In this document: positions 6,752 through 15,959 of the stretch, piece by piece
Numbering within the stretch: the first letter of the stretch is position 1
Layout of the letters: every line of letters begins with the position of its first letter
Assembly: GCA_934402395.1 (NCBI GenBank)
Contig: CAKRTQ010000003.1
Span: 124,001-188,000 of the forward strand
Length of the DNA stretch: 64,000 bases
Direction of reading: 5' to 3'
DNA from: an uncultured Eubacteriales bacterium
GTDB taxonomy: Bacteria > Bacillota > Clostridia > Oscillospirales > CAG-272
The notes under the pieces: generated by a model
Databases searched by the model: none
What the model saw: only the letters and a program-made list of their open reading frames with translations
What the model was told of the DNA's origin: nothing
Made by a program: the position numbers and the translations under genes

Positions 6752-9202
6752 TTATGCTTTTCTGAGTTTGGCGTAGCTGCCCATTAGCTTTTTCGTACCC
6801 ACACGGTCAAACACCACTTCGTAGAGCCTGTCAGCTCCCATCTGTTTGACTGATATGATTTCCCCCTCACCGAAAACCGGGTGAAGCACGCGCGAACCCG
6901 GTTCAAACGACTCACACGTTTTGGAACGGCTGACTGCCGGCGACTGGTTTACCGTCAGCTTGTCCTGCACTGCAGGAGCGGCGCGGTGACGAACCGCAGG
7001 CGTGCGCATAGTGCGGGCGGAATAAGTTACATTTCCCTCTTCATCAAACGACGCTCTGAACGGGACTCTTCCGTCGGGAGCATTGTTCTTTTCGTACTCT
7101 TCCTCTTCATTGATGTATTCGGCGGGAATATCCTCAATGAATCTGGAAGCGGCGTTGAACTGTGTACGCCCGTACATTGTGCGCATTTTTGCTCTCAGAA
7201 TGAACAGCTCTTTTTTTGCTCTTGTTATTGCAACATATGCAAGCCGTCTTTCCTCTTCAAGTTCTTCCGGCTCCATTATCGCCTGAGACGATGGGAATAT
7301 GCCCTCCTCCATTCCCGGAATAAGCACTACCGGAAATTCAAGTCCCTTGGCAGAGTGTATTGTCATCAGAACTACCGCATCGGCATTTTCATCGAATCTG
7401 TCAACATCCGCCACAAGTGCGTTTTCCTCAAGGAACCCGGTAAGTGTGGGTTCTTCGGTGGACTTCATATATTCCATAATACCGGAAATGAATTCGTTCA
7501 CGTTGTCAACGCGCTCTGCTTCTTCCTTGCCGGCATCAAGGAGCATCTGCATGTACCCTGTCTTATCGAGCACCTGCCTTGTGAACGCATCGAGCGGACA
7601 GCCCGCGGCAAGTATCTCACCGAGTTCATTTATTGTGGCGGTAAATGCCTCAAGCACAGGAGCGGCGCGCAAAAGTGCGGTATACGACGAGGCACGCGAC
7701 ATGACATCAAACATCGACATTCCCGTCTCATTGGCGATGTCCTCAATCGCTTCAAGTGTTTTGGCGCCTATTTTGCGTTTTGGCTCGTTTATGATCCGCA
7801 AAAGTCTTTCGCGGTCGGCATGATTGTTAATGACTTGCAGGTAAGCGACCGTATCGCGTATTTCCTTGCGATCGGCAAAGCGCAGACCGCCGTAAATGCG
7901 GTATGGTATGCCGCTTTTGGCAAATGTGCGTTCAATACTGCTCGCCTGTGCGTTCACGCGGTAAAGGACCGCAAAATCGCGGTATGTATATTTGTCGGTA
8001 GCAACGTGCTTGAGGATCACGTCTGCGATCATGCGTGACTCGGACATCTGATCTTCAGCCACGCGGTATGATATAAGTGCGCCGGCATCGTTGGACGTCC
8101 AGAGCGTTTTTGCGTGCCTTGATTCATTTTTGGCAATCACGGCATTGGCAGCATTCAATATCGTTGAGGTCGAACGGTAGTTCTGCTCAAGTTTTATCGT
8201 CTTTGCATCGGGATAATGTCTGTCGAAAGAAAGGATATTCTCTATCGTGGCGCCGCGGAAGCGGTAAATGCTCTGATCGTCATCTCCAACGACCATTATG
8301 TTGCGCCACTCCGAGGCAAACAGCGAGCATAGCTCAAACTGCGCAAGGTTCGTATCCTGATATTCATCCACGCAAACATACCTGAATTTGTGGGCATAAT
8401 ACTTCCGCACATCATCGTTCTCACGCAAAAGAATGACCGTCTGCATGATGATATCGTCAAAGTCCATGGCGTTCGAGCTTTTGAGCATGGACTGATATGC
8501 GCTGTACACCTTGGCAAATTCACGCTCGCGGTATCCGCCGCCGTTTTCAAGCGCATATGCATCCGGAGTAAGCAGTTTTTCCTTTGCGCGGCTTATAACA
8601 CCGGCTACCGTTTTGAGCGGAAACTGCTTGTCGTCAACATTGGCACTTTTCATTGCTTTGGAAAGTGCTTTTTTCTGATCATCGGTATCGTATATCGTGA
8701 CCTGCCGTGTATAGCCTATTCTGTCCGCATACTGACGTATTATCCGCATACAGACAGAATGGAATGTTCCCGCCCAGACATCCCCTGCTATATCGGGGTC
8801 GCCGAACATGGTCGTAAGCCGCGCTTTTATCTCGTTTGCAGCCTTATTTGTGAATGTAATTGCAAGCACATTCCACGGTGCAGCGGGTTCAACGGCAAAT
8901 TCGTCAAGCACGGGAATTATATCTTCCGCCGACAGTTCCGCAGCCGCCTCAAGGTCATTCACATATGCCTCGGTAATATTCTGAGGCACACGGTCGGAAA
9001 AATATGCATTTCCGTAGCGTATTATCTGGGCAATACGCCGCACGAGCACGGTAGTTTTTCCGCTTCCGGCACCGGCTATGACAAGCAGCGGTCCGTTCAC
9101 CGTAAACACAGCCTCGCGCTGCTGCGGATTCAAACCTTCAAGCGCCTTGCAAAAAAGCTTCCGTTTTGCCGCATTGTAGCGGCTTTCGAGTTCTGTTTTC
9201 AT
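6752..9202 (-). CDS. pcrA: ATP-dependent DNA helicase PcrA (UvrD/Rep family)
   Basis: This is a superfamily 1A 3'-5' DNA helicase for repair and replication-fork maintenance, 816 residues. Motif I is GAGSGKT (44-50). Others seen are AITFTNKAANEIKARL, VDEYQDTN (motif II), GDDDQSIYRFRGA, LEQNYRST and the C-terminal motifs TIHSAKGLEFPVV and VAITRAKKEL. About 60 extra residues lie between motifs I and Ia. The last 60 residues (FEPGSRVLHPVFGEGEII...) form the Tudor-like domain that links Firmicute PcrA to RNA polymerase. It is the last gene of a run starting at secA. Confidence 0.95.
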   Translation of the reverse strand: MKTELESRYNAAKRKLFCKALEGLNPQQREAVFTVNGPLLVIAGAGSGKTTVLVRRIAQIIRYGNAYFSDRVPQNITEAYVNDLEAAAELSAEDIIPVLDEFAVEPAAPWNVLAITFTNKAANEIKARLTTMFGDPDIAGDVWAGTFHSVCMRIIRQYADRIGYTRQVTIYDTDDQKKALSKAMKSANVDDKQFPLKTVAGVISRAKEKLLTPDAYALENGGGYREREFAKVYSAYQSMLKSSNAMDFDDIIMQTVILLRENDDVRKYYAHKFRYVCVDEYQDTNLAQFELCSLFASEWRNIMVVGDDDQSIYRFRGATIENILSFDRHYPDAKTIKLEQNYRSTSTILNAANAVIAKNESRHAKTLWTSNDAGALISYRVAEDQMSESRMIADVILKHVATDKYTYRDFAVLYRVNAQASSIERTFAKSGIPYRIYGGLRFADRKEIRDTVAYLQVINNHADRERLLRIINEPKRKIGAKTLEAIEDIANETGMSMFDVMSRASSYTALLRAAPVLEAFTATINELGEILAAGCPLDAFTRQVLDKTGYMQMLLDAGKEEAERVDNVNEFISGIMEYMKSTEEPTLTGFLEENALVADVDRFDENADAVVLMTIHSAKGLEFPVVLIPGMEEGIFPSSQAIMEPEELEEERRLAYVAITRAKKELFILRAKMRTMYGRTQFNAASRFIEDIPAEYINEEEEYEKNNAPDGRVPFRASFDEEGNVTYSARTMRTPAVRHRAAPAVQDKLTVNQSPAVSRSKTCESFEPGSRVLHPVFGEGEIISVKQMGADRLYEVVFDRVGTKKLMGSYAKLRKA

Positions 9203-9242
9203 AAATATGTATACATCGACCTTTCATTGATGCTGCCCCGGT

Positions 9243-9265
9243 GGCAGACGCCCCCTGCCTTTTTT
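9243..9265 (+). terminator. Short plus-strand terminator-like hairpin upstream of pcrA
   Basis: GGCAG (9243-9247) pairs with CTGCC (9255-9259), followed by six T residues. It matches an intrinsic terminator in form, but no plus-strand gene ends nearby. It may be fortuitous or may stop antisense transcription entering the 3' end of the upstream operon. Confidence 0.4.
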
Positions 9266-9302
9266 CAGCGCACCGGCACATCAATTGTGCGTCCGGGGTT
9301 TT

Positions 9303-9344
9303 GGCGGGAATGTCGAAAAGCACAGGGCTTTTCACATCCCCGCC
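9303..9344. repeat. Long inverted repeat between the Asn/Gln-rich peptide gene and pcrA
   Basis: A 42-base palindrome pairs GGCGGG with CCCGCC and GAAAAGC with GCTTTTC, with a paired ATGT/ACAT segment, one bulge and a 5-base loop. It has no T-run on either strand, so it is not a typical terminator. It could be an RNA processing or stability element between the two reading frames. The remaining intergenic DNA (9203-9398) shows nothing else that I can support. Confidence 0.5.
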
Positions 9345-9398
9345 ATGATGCTATTATCGAATGATGTCAAGGATCACGCGGATCCGCCCCGGCAGATG

Positions 9399-9542
9399 TC
9401 AGTCGTTTTCTCTGTTGTTGCTCTGCTGATTGCGGCTCTGCTGATTCTGATTATTGTTCTGCTGGTTCTGGTTCTGCTGATTTCGGGTCTGCTGATTCTG
9501 GTTATTGTTTTGCTGATTCTGATTTTTGTTCTGATTCTGCAT
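9399..9542 (-). CDS. 47-residue Asn/Gln-rich micro-protein with internal repeat
   Basis: This short ORF has a good Shine-Dalgarno (GTGGAG, 7 bases before ATG). Nearly all residues are Asn or Gln: it begins MQNQNKNQNQQNNN and ends SNNREND. A 15-residue unit, NQQNNNQNQQ[T/S]RNQQ, occurs at residues 9-23 and 26-40, with a 17-residue period. The translation has no hydrophobic segment and few charges. It lies in the same direction between a membrane-protein gene and pcrA. Similar tiny Asn/Gln-rich ORFs occur in some spore formers, but I cannot assign a function. Confidence 0.65.
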   Translation of the reverse strand: MQNQNKNQNQQNNNQNQQTRNQQNQNQQNNNQNQQSRNQQSNNREND

Positions 9543-9653
9543 TGTAATACTCCACGCCATATGGCAGATAATTTAAGCGATCACGACACCGACAATATTG
9601 ACTCCGGCACCGATCGCCGCAAGAGAAGTATTACCGTAAATTGTATCTTTTAT

Positions 9654-11075
9654 TCAGCCGAGCATATATCTGCTCTCTATCTCGCTTTCAATTTCGGATT
9701 CGGCTTTGAGCACCAGAATGAAATTGACAAAACACAAAAGCGCGCTAATTATCCACCACACGCTTGACAGCGTGCGCATAACGCCCGATGCGATCCCGAG
9801 ACTGTCATATATTGATGAATTGAGCGTTACGATAACGTCTCCTATACAGAATCCGACAGCGCATATCACCGTCATCACCTTTACCGCCATGACCCAACGA
9901 CAAAGATCACGGCGAATCTCCGCCAGTTTCGCTTCACGGAACTCTGACGAGGAATTCTCGGCAATGAACCCCGCATGCGAATAAATGATCTGCCTCACAG
10001 CTCCGGCGGCAAAAAACGCCACTGCAACAAACATGACCGAACTTGCAAAAACGAATGCATATCTCATTATAAACGCGGATCTGACCGTGCTGCTCTGCCA
10101 CACAGAAGCATTGAAATACTTGCTGTTGAAATCATACTGCAGCCAGTCGCTCACACCGGCCACTGCTGCATATATTCCGGAAAGGGCAGCTCCGTACTTC
10201 CACCGCGGAAAAAGTCCGTTGCCGAGTATCGCAAAAAAGCCGAGAAAGCACAGTGCGGCGATCGCATCCGGAATTATATTATTGTAATCGAGCATAATGT
10301 CGATTTCAAAAAAGAAAGCGGCGGCAAGCATAACGAACGCTGTTCCGATACGGCGTTTGGTAAATCGAACATCTGTCGGAGACACTTCGTCATCATATTT
10401 TTGTTTGAGCGCAGAAACAAATTCCGGGTCATTCTTCAGTCGAATAAAATACCCCTCGGCAATTACAAGCCACGCTATCCCGGCTATAAGCCCCAAAATA
10501 ACGCCGAACTCACGCAAAAGTCCGATATATTCATACCAATTGAACTTTGTCTCGTCAAATCCGCCCATGGTGAGTGATGCAAATTCCGGAAGTACCGAGC
10601 AAAGCGATTTGAAAAAGATGAATACAAGCGTTGCTGCTTTGGCAAATCCCGTGATCGTGACCTTGCCGAGCCGCGAGCGATAAGGCGCCATTGCCCCGGT
10701 GCGGCTGCCAAGATAAAGCATTCCGTCAAACAGACCGCTCCATGCCGGCACCAGAATTATAAGCTCAACGACCGCAAAGGCAAACACGGCAAGAAGTATC
10801 ATGACCGGGCGTTCATTCTGGTTTGATATTCCGAAAACAAGGAAAAGTGAAATGAACTTTGCCCCTGCCACGACCGCCGCCCATCCGAACCGCGTGCGCG
10901 CAGCCTCAAGATGCGGGCAAATATAGGACAGGCGGGTTATTCCGGCAACTATCAGTATATACGCGATAAAATCCGGCAACACATCAAATATTGCCATATC
11001 CGGGTTGAACAGAAACACCGGCGCGGCTGTAAGCATTCCGAGTCCCATATACCGTTTTCGTTTTTTTTCCGTCAT
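9654..11075 (-). CDS. Multi-pass membrane protein of unknown function
   Basis: This is a 473-residue protein with about ten hydrophobic segments and short charged loops. It shows two similar halves: each begins with a hydrophobic stretch followed by a D-x-x-PD motif (FDVLPDFIAYILIVAG near residue 30 and YNNIIPDAIAALCFLGFF in the second half). This suggests internal duplication. The C-terminus has a charged repeat (ESEIESEIESRY). It follows another membrane-protein gene and belongs to the secA-to-pcrA run. I do not recognise the family. Confidence 0.7.
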   Translation of the reverse strand: MTEKKRKRYMGLGMLTAAPVFLFNPDMAIFDVLPDFIAYILIVAGITRLSYICPHLEAARTRFGWAAVVAGAKFISLFLVFGISNQNERPVMILLAVFAFAVVELIILVPAWSGLFDGMLYLGSRTGAMAPYRSRLGKVTITGFAKAATLVFIFFKSLCSVLPEFASLTMGGFDETKFNWYEYIGLLREFGVILGLIAGIAWLVIAEGYFIRLKNDPEFVSALKQKYDDEVSPTDVRFTKRRIGTAFVMLAAAFFFEIDIMLDYNNIIPDAIAALCFLGFFAILGNGLFPRWKYGAALSGIYAAVAGVSDWLQYDFNSKYFNASVWQSSTVRSAFIMRYAFVFASSVMFVAVAFFAAGAVRQIIYSHAGFIAENSSSEFREAKLAEIRRDLCRWVMAVKVMTVICAVGFCIGDVIVTLNSSIYDSLGIASGVMRTLSSVWWIISALLCFVNFILVLKAESEIESEIESRYMLG

Positions 11076-11115
11076 AAGATCACCCTTTCACAGCGGCTTG
11101 TGTCTGCCTTTTTTA

Positions 11116-11811
11116 TCATTTTTTCTTTTCGCGCTTGCTTTTACGGCTTTCTGCGCGCCTGCGTTGACGTTCCTCTATTTCGGCACGTGTGGTTTCTATC
11201 GCCCTCGCCTCACGTCTGTCAACTTCCTCAAAAAAGCGATCGACAAATCCGATACCCGTCTTGCGCCGCGATGTGTCGTTTTCTTCACCTTCCGGGCATA
11301 TATGGCGGTAACTGCCGTATATTGCGACCGCCGACAAAATGATAAGGACAAAAAGCATTATCGGGTAGAATCCCGGCGCGATCACACGCATTTTTCCAAG
11401 AACATATGTTGCCGTCCACAGAACAGCTGTAAACATTGCGGTAAGCGCGGTGGAACGCTGCCGCGAAATACCAACCGACGCATCGGCAATGCTGAGTTCC
11501 CAATTGAGTATCAGATGAAGCATAAGAACAACAGCGAACCAGACCCATCCTTCGGCGCTTTTGACCGATGTCGGAATAGCGCCATCTCCTCCGATGCGTT
11601 CGATCGCCCAGAATATGCCCTCCGCAACTCCGGTCAGAGCATAAAGAGCCGACGCTCCGCCGACATATCCGAAACCGCGGAAATAGCCCCTGAGACGGTG
11701 ACAACCGAATATCATAACGGCACAGCCGACTATTCTTATCGCCCAACCGTACAGTGTCATCGTCATGGGAAGGGCGATAAGGTAGCCGATAAATAAAATC
11801 CCGAAGCCCAT
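11116..11811 (-). CDS. Membrane protein of unknown function, downstream of secA
   Basis: The product is 231 residues with five or six hydrophobic segments in the first 180 residues. It then has a cytoplasmic tail rich in Arg, Glu and Lys, ending KSKREKKK. The start codon shares a base with the secA stop (TGATG), indicating translational coupling. The next gene, also a membrane protein, starts 40 bases on; both have a similar hydrophobic layout and may act together. I do not recognise the family, and no catalytic motif is visible. Confidence 0.7.
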   Translation of the reverse strand: MGFGILFIGYLIALPMTMTLYGWAIRIVGCAVMIFGCHRLRGYFRGFGYVGGASALYALTGVAEGIFWAIERIGGDGAIPTSVKSAEGWVWFAVVLMLHLILNWELSIADASVGISRQRSTALTAMFTAVLWTATYVLGKMRVIAPGFYPIMLFVLIILSAVAIYGSYRHICPEGEENDTSRRKTGIGFVDRFFEEVDRREARAIETTRAEIEERQRRRAESRKSKREKKK

Positions 11812-14582
11812 CAGCCGTTACCGTTGTCCGACATCTTTGCACCGCAGCATTTTTTGTACTTTTTGCCGCTACCGCAGGGACAGGGCGCATTGCGGTCTAT
11901 CTTATCGGCATGCGGCATTGACGCCGGCGCAGGCTTTTTCATCTGCTCGGCACTGCGTCCCATGCGCATATTCTTTATCATTTCGGGAGTTATAACAATG
12001 ACCTCCGGGATCCGTTCGGTCAGCATTTCACGCGCTGTTTTGTCTCTGATCTCGGTGATAAGATCACCGAACATATTGGAACCCAGCAGCTTGTACTCTG
12101 TAAGCGGATCCTTATGTGCGTAGGACTGAAGCATAACGTTCTGCTTGAGGTTTTCCATATCGTCAATATGATCAAGCCACATCTCATCAATATTGTGCAA
12201 CAGCGTATTCCGCTCAAAACGATGGAACCGGTCAGATCCCACATCGGATTCACGCTCCTCGTACAGCTCGGCGGCATTTTTCTGAAGCAGTTCGGTTATT
12301 TCATCAGCCGATACATGAGCCAGTTCCTCCGGCGTGTAAACAAGGTCATTCTCGCGGCATACCCATCCGAGATATTTGCGGCGCAGTCCTTCAATATCCC
12401 ATTCGCTTCTGTCGGCAGCCGACGTCGCCTCCTCGACCGATTCCGCGATCGTGGATGCTATCATATGCTTTATCTGACCGGAAAGATCACCATCGTGGAG
12501 TATTTCGTCTCTCTGCTGATATATCGTCTTTCTCTGCTCGTTAAGCACATCGTCATATTCAAGGACATTCTTTCTTATCTTGAAGTTCCTGCTTTCTATG
12601 CGCTTCTGCGCACTTTCGATAATATTTGAGAAGAGCCTGATGTTCTGCGACATATCGCCGGTCTCATCGGTAAGGTTGACCGCAAGCGATGAAAGCCGCT
12701 GAAGCCGTGCGGGATCGGCAAACAGACGCATAAGATCATCCTGAAGCGAAATAAAGAATGTGGACTCGCCGGGGTCGCCCTGACGTCCCGATCTGCCGCG
12801 CAGCTGATTGTCTATACGCCGGCTTTCATGCCGCTCGGAGCCGATAATGTAAAGTCCTCCGGCTGCGAGCACCTTTTCACGGTTCGGCTTTATCTCTTCC
12901 TTGTATTTATCGTAATACATTCTGAACGTATTGCGCGCGTTCTTTATATCCTGATTTTCCGTGGGAGCAGTACCGGTCGAGAGCGCGATAAGCTCGGGAC
13001 GCAGTCCCATACGCGTCATCTCCTGCTTTGCCATATGCTCGGGATTGCCGCCGAGCATGATGTCGGTCCCGCGTCCCGCCATATTGGTAGCTATCGTCAC
13101 GGCGCCGGCACGGCCGGCTTCGGCTATGATATCCGCCTCACGCTCATGATTTTTTGCATTGAGCACATTGTGCTTTATCCCGCGCGCCTTGAGCATTTTT
13201 GAGAGCTGCTCGGACTTTTCCACCGATGCCGTACCGACAAGGACCGGCTGCTCCTTGGCGCGGCACTCTTCCACAAGCGCGATAACGGCGCGGAATTTTG
13301 CATCCTCATCGGTAAAAATACGGTCGGGATGATCCACTCTTATCATCGGTTTGTTTGTCGGGACCTCAACAACATCAAGTCCGTATATTTCACGGAACTC
13401 CTCTTCCTCGGTCATTGCGGTACCGGTCATACCCGAAAGCTTGTGATACATACGGAAATAATTTTGTATCGTAACGGTTGCCGTAACCTTCATTTCGGAT
13501 TGAACATTGACACGCTCTTTGGCTTCGAGCGCCTGATGCAGACCGTCCTGATAGCGTCTGCCGGGCATAAGTCTGCCGGTGAACGGGTCAACGATGATTA
13601 TCTCTCCGTCTTTGACAACATAGTCGATATCTCTCTTTTTAACGCCGTACGCATGTATCGACTGATTTACATTGTGGGCAATGCTTGCGTTTTCGGGGTC
13701 GTTAAGGTTTTCGATGCCGAAAAATTCCTCAACTTTTTTAACTCCGCGCGGTGTAAGCACGGCGCTTGAATGCTTTTCATCAACGATATAGTCAAAATTC
13801 TCGTCATCGGTCTCAGCCTTGGTGTCTATTTCCTTTATTACCTTTTTGGAAAGCCTGCGCACCGCCGCATCGCATTTTTCGTAAATATCGGTGGACTTTC
13901 CGCTCATGCCCGAAATGATTAGCGGCGTACGCGCTTCGTCAATGAGAATGGAATCCACCTCATCGATTATGGCAAAGTTATGCCCGCGCTGCATCTGCGC
14001 CTCAAGGCTTGTCTGGAGGTTATCACGCAGATAGTCAAATCCGAACTCGTTGTTTGTGCCGTAGGTTATGTCGGCGGCATAGTTGCGGCGTTTTTCGCTT
14101 GCAGACATCTCCTTGGTTATAACGCCGGTGCGGAGTCCGAGATATTCGTATATACGTCCCATCTCACCCGCATCGCGCACAGCAAGATAGTCATTTACCG
14201 TAACGATGTGAACGCCGTTGCCGGTAAGAGCGTTGAGATACGCCGGCATGGTCGCCACGAGCGTTTTGCCCTCACCCGTTTTCATTTCCGCGATCCTACC
14301 CTGATGGAGCAGAATACCGCCCAGCACCTGAACACGGAATGGGCGTTTGCCGAGAACGCGGTCTGCCGCCTCCCGCACTGCCGCAAATGCCTCGGGGAGA
14401 ATATCCTCAAGTGTCTCGCCGCCTTCAAGCCTTGCTTTGAATGCCGGTGTGACAGCGCGCAGCTCCTCCTCGCTCATTGCTTTGTATTTTTCCGCAAGAG
14501 CATCAACGGCGTCTGCCGCATTTTTTATCTTCTTCAGCTGTCTTTTGCTGTAATCGCCGAATAATAATGTTTCAAGTTTCAT
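11811..14582 (-). CDS. secA: Preprotein translocase ATPase SecA
   Basis: SecA is the motor that drives secretory proteins through SecYEG. The 923-residue product has Walker A MKTGEGKTLVATMPAYL, the DEVDSILIDEARTPLIISG segment, NMAGRGTDIMLGG, the second nucleotide-binding motifs QLRGRSGRQGDPG, and a C-terminal zinc-binding tail (APCPCGSGKKYKKCCG) that contacts SecB or ribosomes. Length is normal for SecA1. It heads a co-directional run with two membrane proteins, an Asn/Gln-rich peptide and pcrA. Confidence 0.97.
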   Translation of the reverse strand: MKLETLLFGDYSKRQLKKIKNAADAVDALAEKYKAMSEEELRAVTPAFKARLEGGETLEDILPEAFAAVREAADRVLGKRPFRVQVLGGILLHQGRIAEMKTGEGKTLVATMPAYLNALTGNGVHIVTVNDYLAVRDAGEMGRIYEYLGLRTGVITKEMSASEKRRNYAADITYGTNNEFGFDYLRDNLQTSLEAQMQRGHNFAIIDEVDSILIDEARTPLIISGMSGKSTDIYEKCDAAVRRLSKKVIKEIDTKAETDDENFDYIVDEKHSSAVLTPRGVKKVEEFFGIENLNDPENASIAHNVNQSIHAYGVKKRDIDYVVKDGEIIIVDPFTGRLMPGRRYQDGLHQALEAKERVNVQSEMKVTATVTIQNYFRMYHKLSGMTGTAMTEEEEFREIYGLDVVEVPTNKPMIRVDHPDRIFTDEDAKFRAVIALVEECRAKEQPVLVGTASVEKSEQLSKMLKARGIKHNVLNAKNHEREADIIAEAGRAGAVTIATNMAGRGTDIMLGGNPEHMAKQEMTRMGLRPELIALSTGTAPTENQDIKNARNTFRMYYDKYKEEIKPNREKVLAAGGLYIIGSERHESRRIDNQLRGRSGRQGDPGESTFFISLQDDLMRLFADPARLQRLSSLAVNLTDETGDMSQNIRLFSNIIESAQKRIESRNFKIRKNVLEYDDVLNEQRKTIYQQRDEILHDGDLSGQIKHMIASTIAESVEEATSAADRSEWDIEGLRRKYLGWVCRENDLVYTPEELAHVSADEITELLQKNAAELYEERESDVGSDRFHRFERNTLLHNIDEMWLDHIDDMENLKQNVMLQSYAHKDPLTEYKLLGSNMFGDLITEIRDKTAREMLTERIPEVIVITPEMIKNMRMGRSAEQMKKPAPASMPHADKIDRNAPCPCGSGKKYKKCCGAKMSDNGNG

Positions 14583-14625
14583 TCCTGATGACCCGCCTTA
14601 GCGAAATATTTCTACAATCTATTTT

Positions 14626-14631
14626 ATTATA
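14626..14631 (-). promoter_or_regulatory. Probable -10 element of secA
   Basis: TATAAT lies on the minus strand about 45 bases upstream of the secA start. The sequence 17 bases farther upstream (TGGTTT) is a poor -35 match, so only the -10 element is proposed. Confidence 0.4.
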
Positions 14632-14693
14632 CAATATACTTGAGAGAAAAACCATATCAAAATGTAAATTTTACTTGCCGATGTATTCCGCGC

Positions 14694-14722
14694 TTGAAAA
14701 AAAGCCCCGGCTGCGGTATAAT
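14694..14722 (+). promoter_or_regulatory. Sigma-A promoter of mnmA
   Basis: TTGAAA (14694-14699) and TATAAT (14717-14722) are 17 bases apart, with the mnmA start codon about 38 bases downstream. Confidence 0.7.
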
Positions 14723-14760
14723 CAATACATAAAAAAGCTGAAAAGAACAGGACGACCCCA

Positions 14761-15819
14761 ATGAAAAAGGTTTTGCTTGGCATGAGCGGCGGAGTTGACA
14801 GCACGGTATCCGCTCTGCTTTTGAAAAAAAGCGGATATGACGTCATCGGCATCACATTCATAATGACGGATGCAATGTCGGAGGCTTGCGGCAGCGGAGC
14901 TGCAGCGGCAGATGCCGCACGTGCGGCTGCCGAGATCGGGATCCCTCATGTATCGCTTGATGTGAGGGAACGCTTTCGCCGCAATGTGATCGATGATTTC
15001 GCGGCAGTATACAGATCGGGCGGCACGCCGAATCCATGCGTGGTCTGCAACCGTACAATGAAATTTCCCGAAATGCTCGCTTATGCGGATGCGCACGGGA
15101 TAGACTGCATCTCCACCGGTCACTATGCCTCTGTCAGACACGACGAACACGGTTATCACCTGTGCACGCCGCACGATACGGCAAAGGATCAGACGTATTT
15201 TCTTTATTGTCTCGGTCAGAGGGAGCTTGGGCGACTCATTTTCCCGCTTGCCGGGCTTACAAAGGATGAAGTAAGAAAAAAAGCCGCCGAAAACGGCTTG
15301 GCGGCTGCCGAAAAGCGCGACAGTCAGGACATATGCTTTATCCCGGACGGCGACTACAAGACGTTTCTCGCCGCCGTGATGGGGGATGTGCCGCCTCCCG
15401 GCGACTTCACCGATGCTGCCGGAAATATTCTCGGCAGGCACACGGGAATACTCAATTACACCCCCGGGCAGCGCAAGGGACTCGGCATAGCCGCAGGACG
15501 TCCACTTTACGTAGGCGGCATCGACGCCGCAGCGAACCGCGTGGTGCTGTGCGATGAAAATGAGCTGTACCGCAGCCGTGTGACGGTCAGAAACGCATCG
15601 TTCGTATCGGGTCATCCGCCGCGCGAGCCGTTCCGCGCATACGTAAAGACCAGATACACGCGACGCTGCTCCCCGGCAACGGTATCGCCTGCCGATGACT
15701 GCGGGAAATGCTATTGTATTGATTTCGATGTGCCCGAGCGCGCCCCCGCGCCGGGGCAGTCGGCGGTTTTTTACAGCGATACCGAGCTCATCGGCGGCGG
15801 GGTGATTGCAGAGGCGTAA
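14761..15819 (+). CDS. mnmA: tRNA-specific 2-thiouridylase MnmA
   Basis: MnmA adds sulfur to U34 of Lys, Glu and Gln tRNAs. The 352-residue product has the ATP-pyrophosphatase loop MSGGVDST at residues 8-15. Its catalytic cysteines are in NPCVVCNR (about 100) and RDSQDICFIP (about 195), and it also has the conserved YTPGQRKGLGIA. An active cysteine desulfurase partner is not in the window. It is monocistronic, with its own promoter, and converges on the AT-rich lipoprotein gene. Confidence 0.95.
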   Translation: MKKVLLGMSGGVDSTVSALLLKKSGYDVIGITFIMTDAMSEACGSGAAAADAARAAAEIGIPHVSLDVRERFRRNVIDDFAAVYRSGGTPNPCVVCNRTMKFPEMLAYADAHGIDCISTGHYASVRHDEHGYHLCTPHDTAKDQTYFLYCLGQRELGRLIFPLAGLTKDEVRKKAAENGLAAAEKRDSQDICFIPDGDYKTFLAAVMGDVPPPGDFTDAAGNILGRHTGILNYTPGQRKGLGIAAGRPLYVGGIDAAANRVVLCDENELYRSRVTVRNASFVSGHPPREPFRAYVKTRYTRRCSPATVSPADDCGKCYCIDFDVPERAPAPGQSAVFYSDTELIGGGVIAEA

Positions 15820-15906
15820 GCAGGCGGTCGATTTATGCGGCAACATTATTACAACAGATAATGATTATTGCAAGGGCATCATCGAAGAGATAAAAAACCA
15901 ATCACA

Positions 15907-15946
15907 AAAAAAGATTATGCACAAAAATTAGTGTATAATCTTTTTT
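15907..15946. terminator. Bidirectional terminator between mnmA and the AT-rich lipoprotein gene
   Basis: A 16-bp stem (15907-15922 with 15931-15946) contains one G-T pair, with an A-run on one side and a T-run on the other. It can therefore work for both converging genes. The sequence is as AT-rich as the neighbouring lipoprotein gene. The 85 bases between mnmA and this hairpin hold nothing I can identify. Confidence 0.75.
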
Positions 15947-15959
15947 ATTTATTGTTTAT

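Noticed and set aside
6881..9364. Several long plus-strand ORFs opposite pcrA
   Set aside because: pcrA motifs are complete on the minus strand and the plus-strand translations are Cys/His/Phe-rich with no recognisable domains.
9401..9560. The 9400-9545 simple repeat as a non-coding microsatellite
   Set aside because: The Asn/Gln ORF has a start with an SD, codon-aligned repeats and a stop, so coding is more likely than simple repeat DNA.
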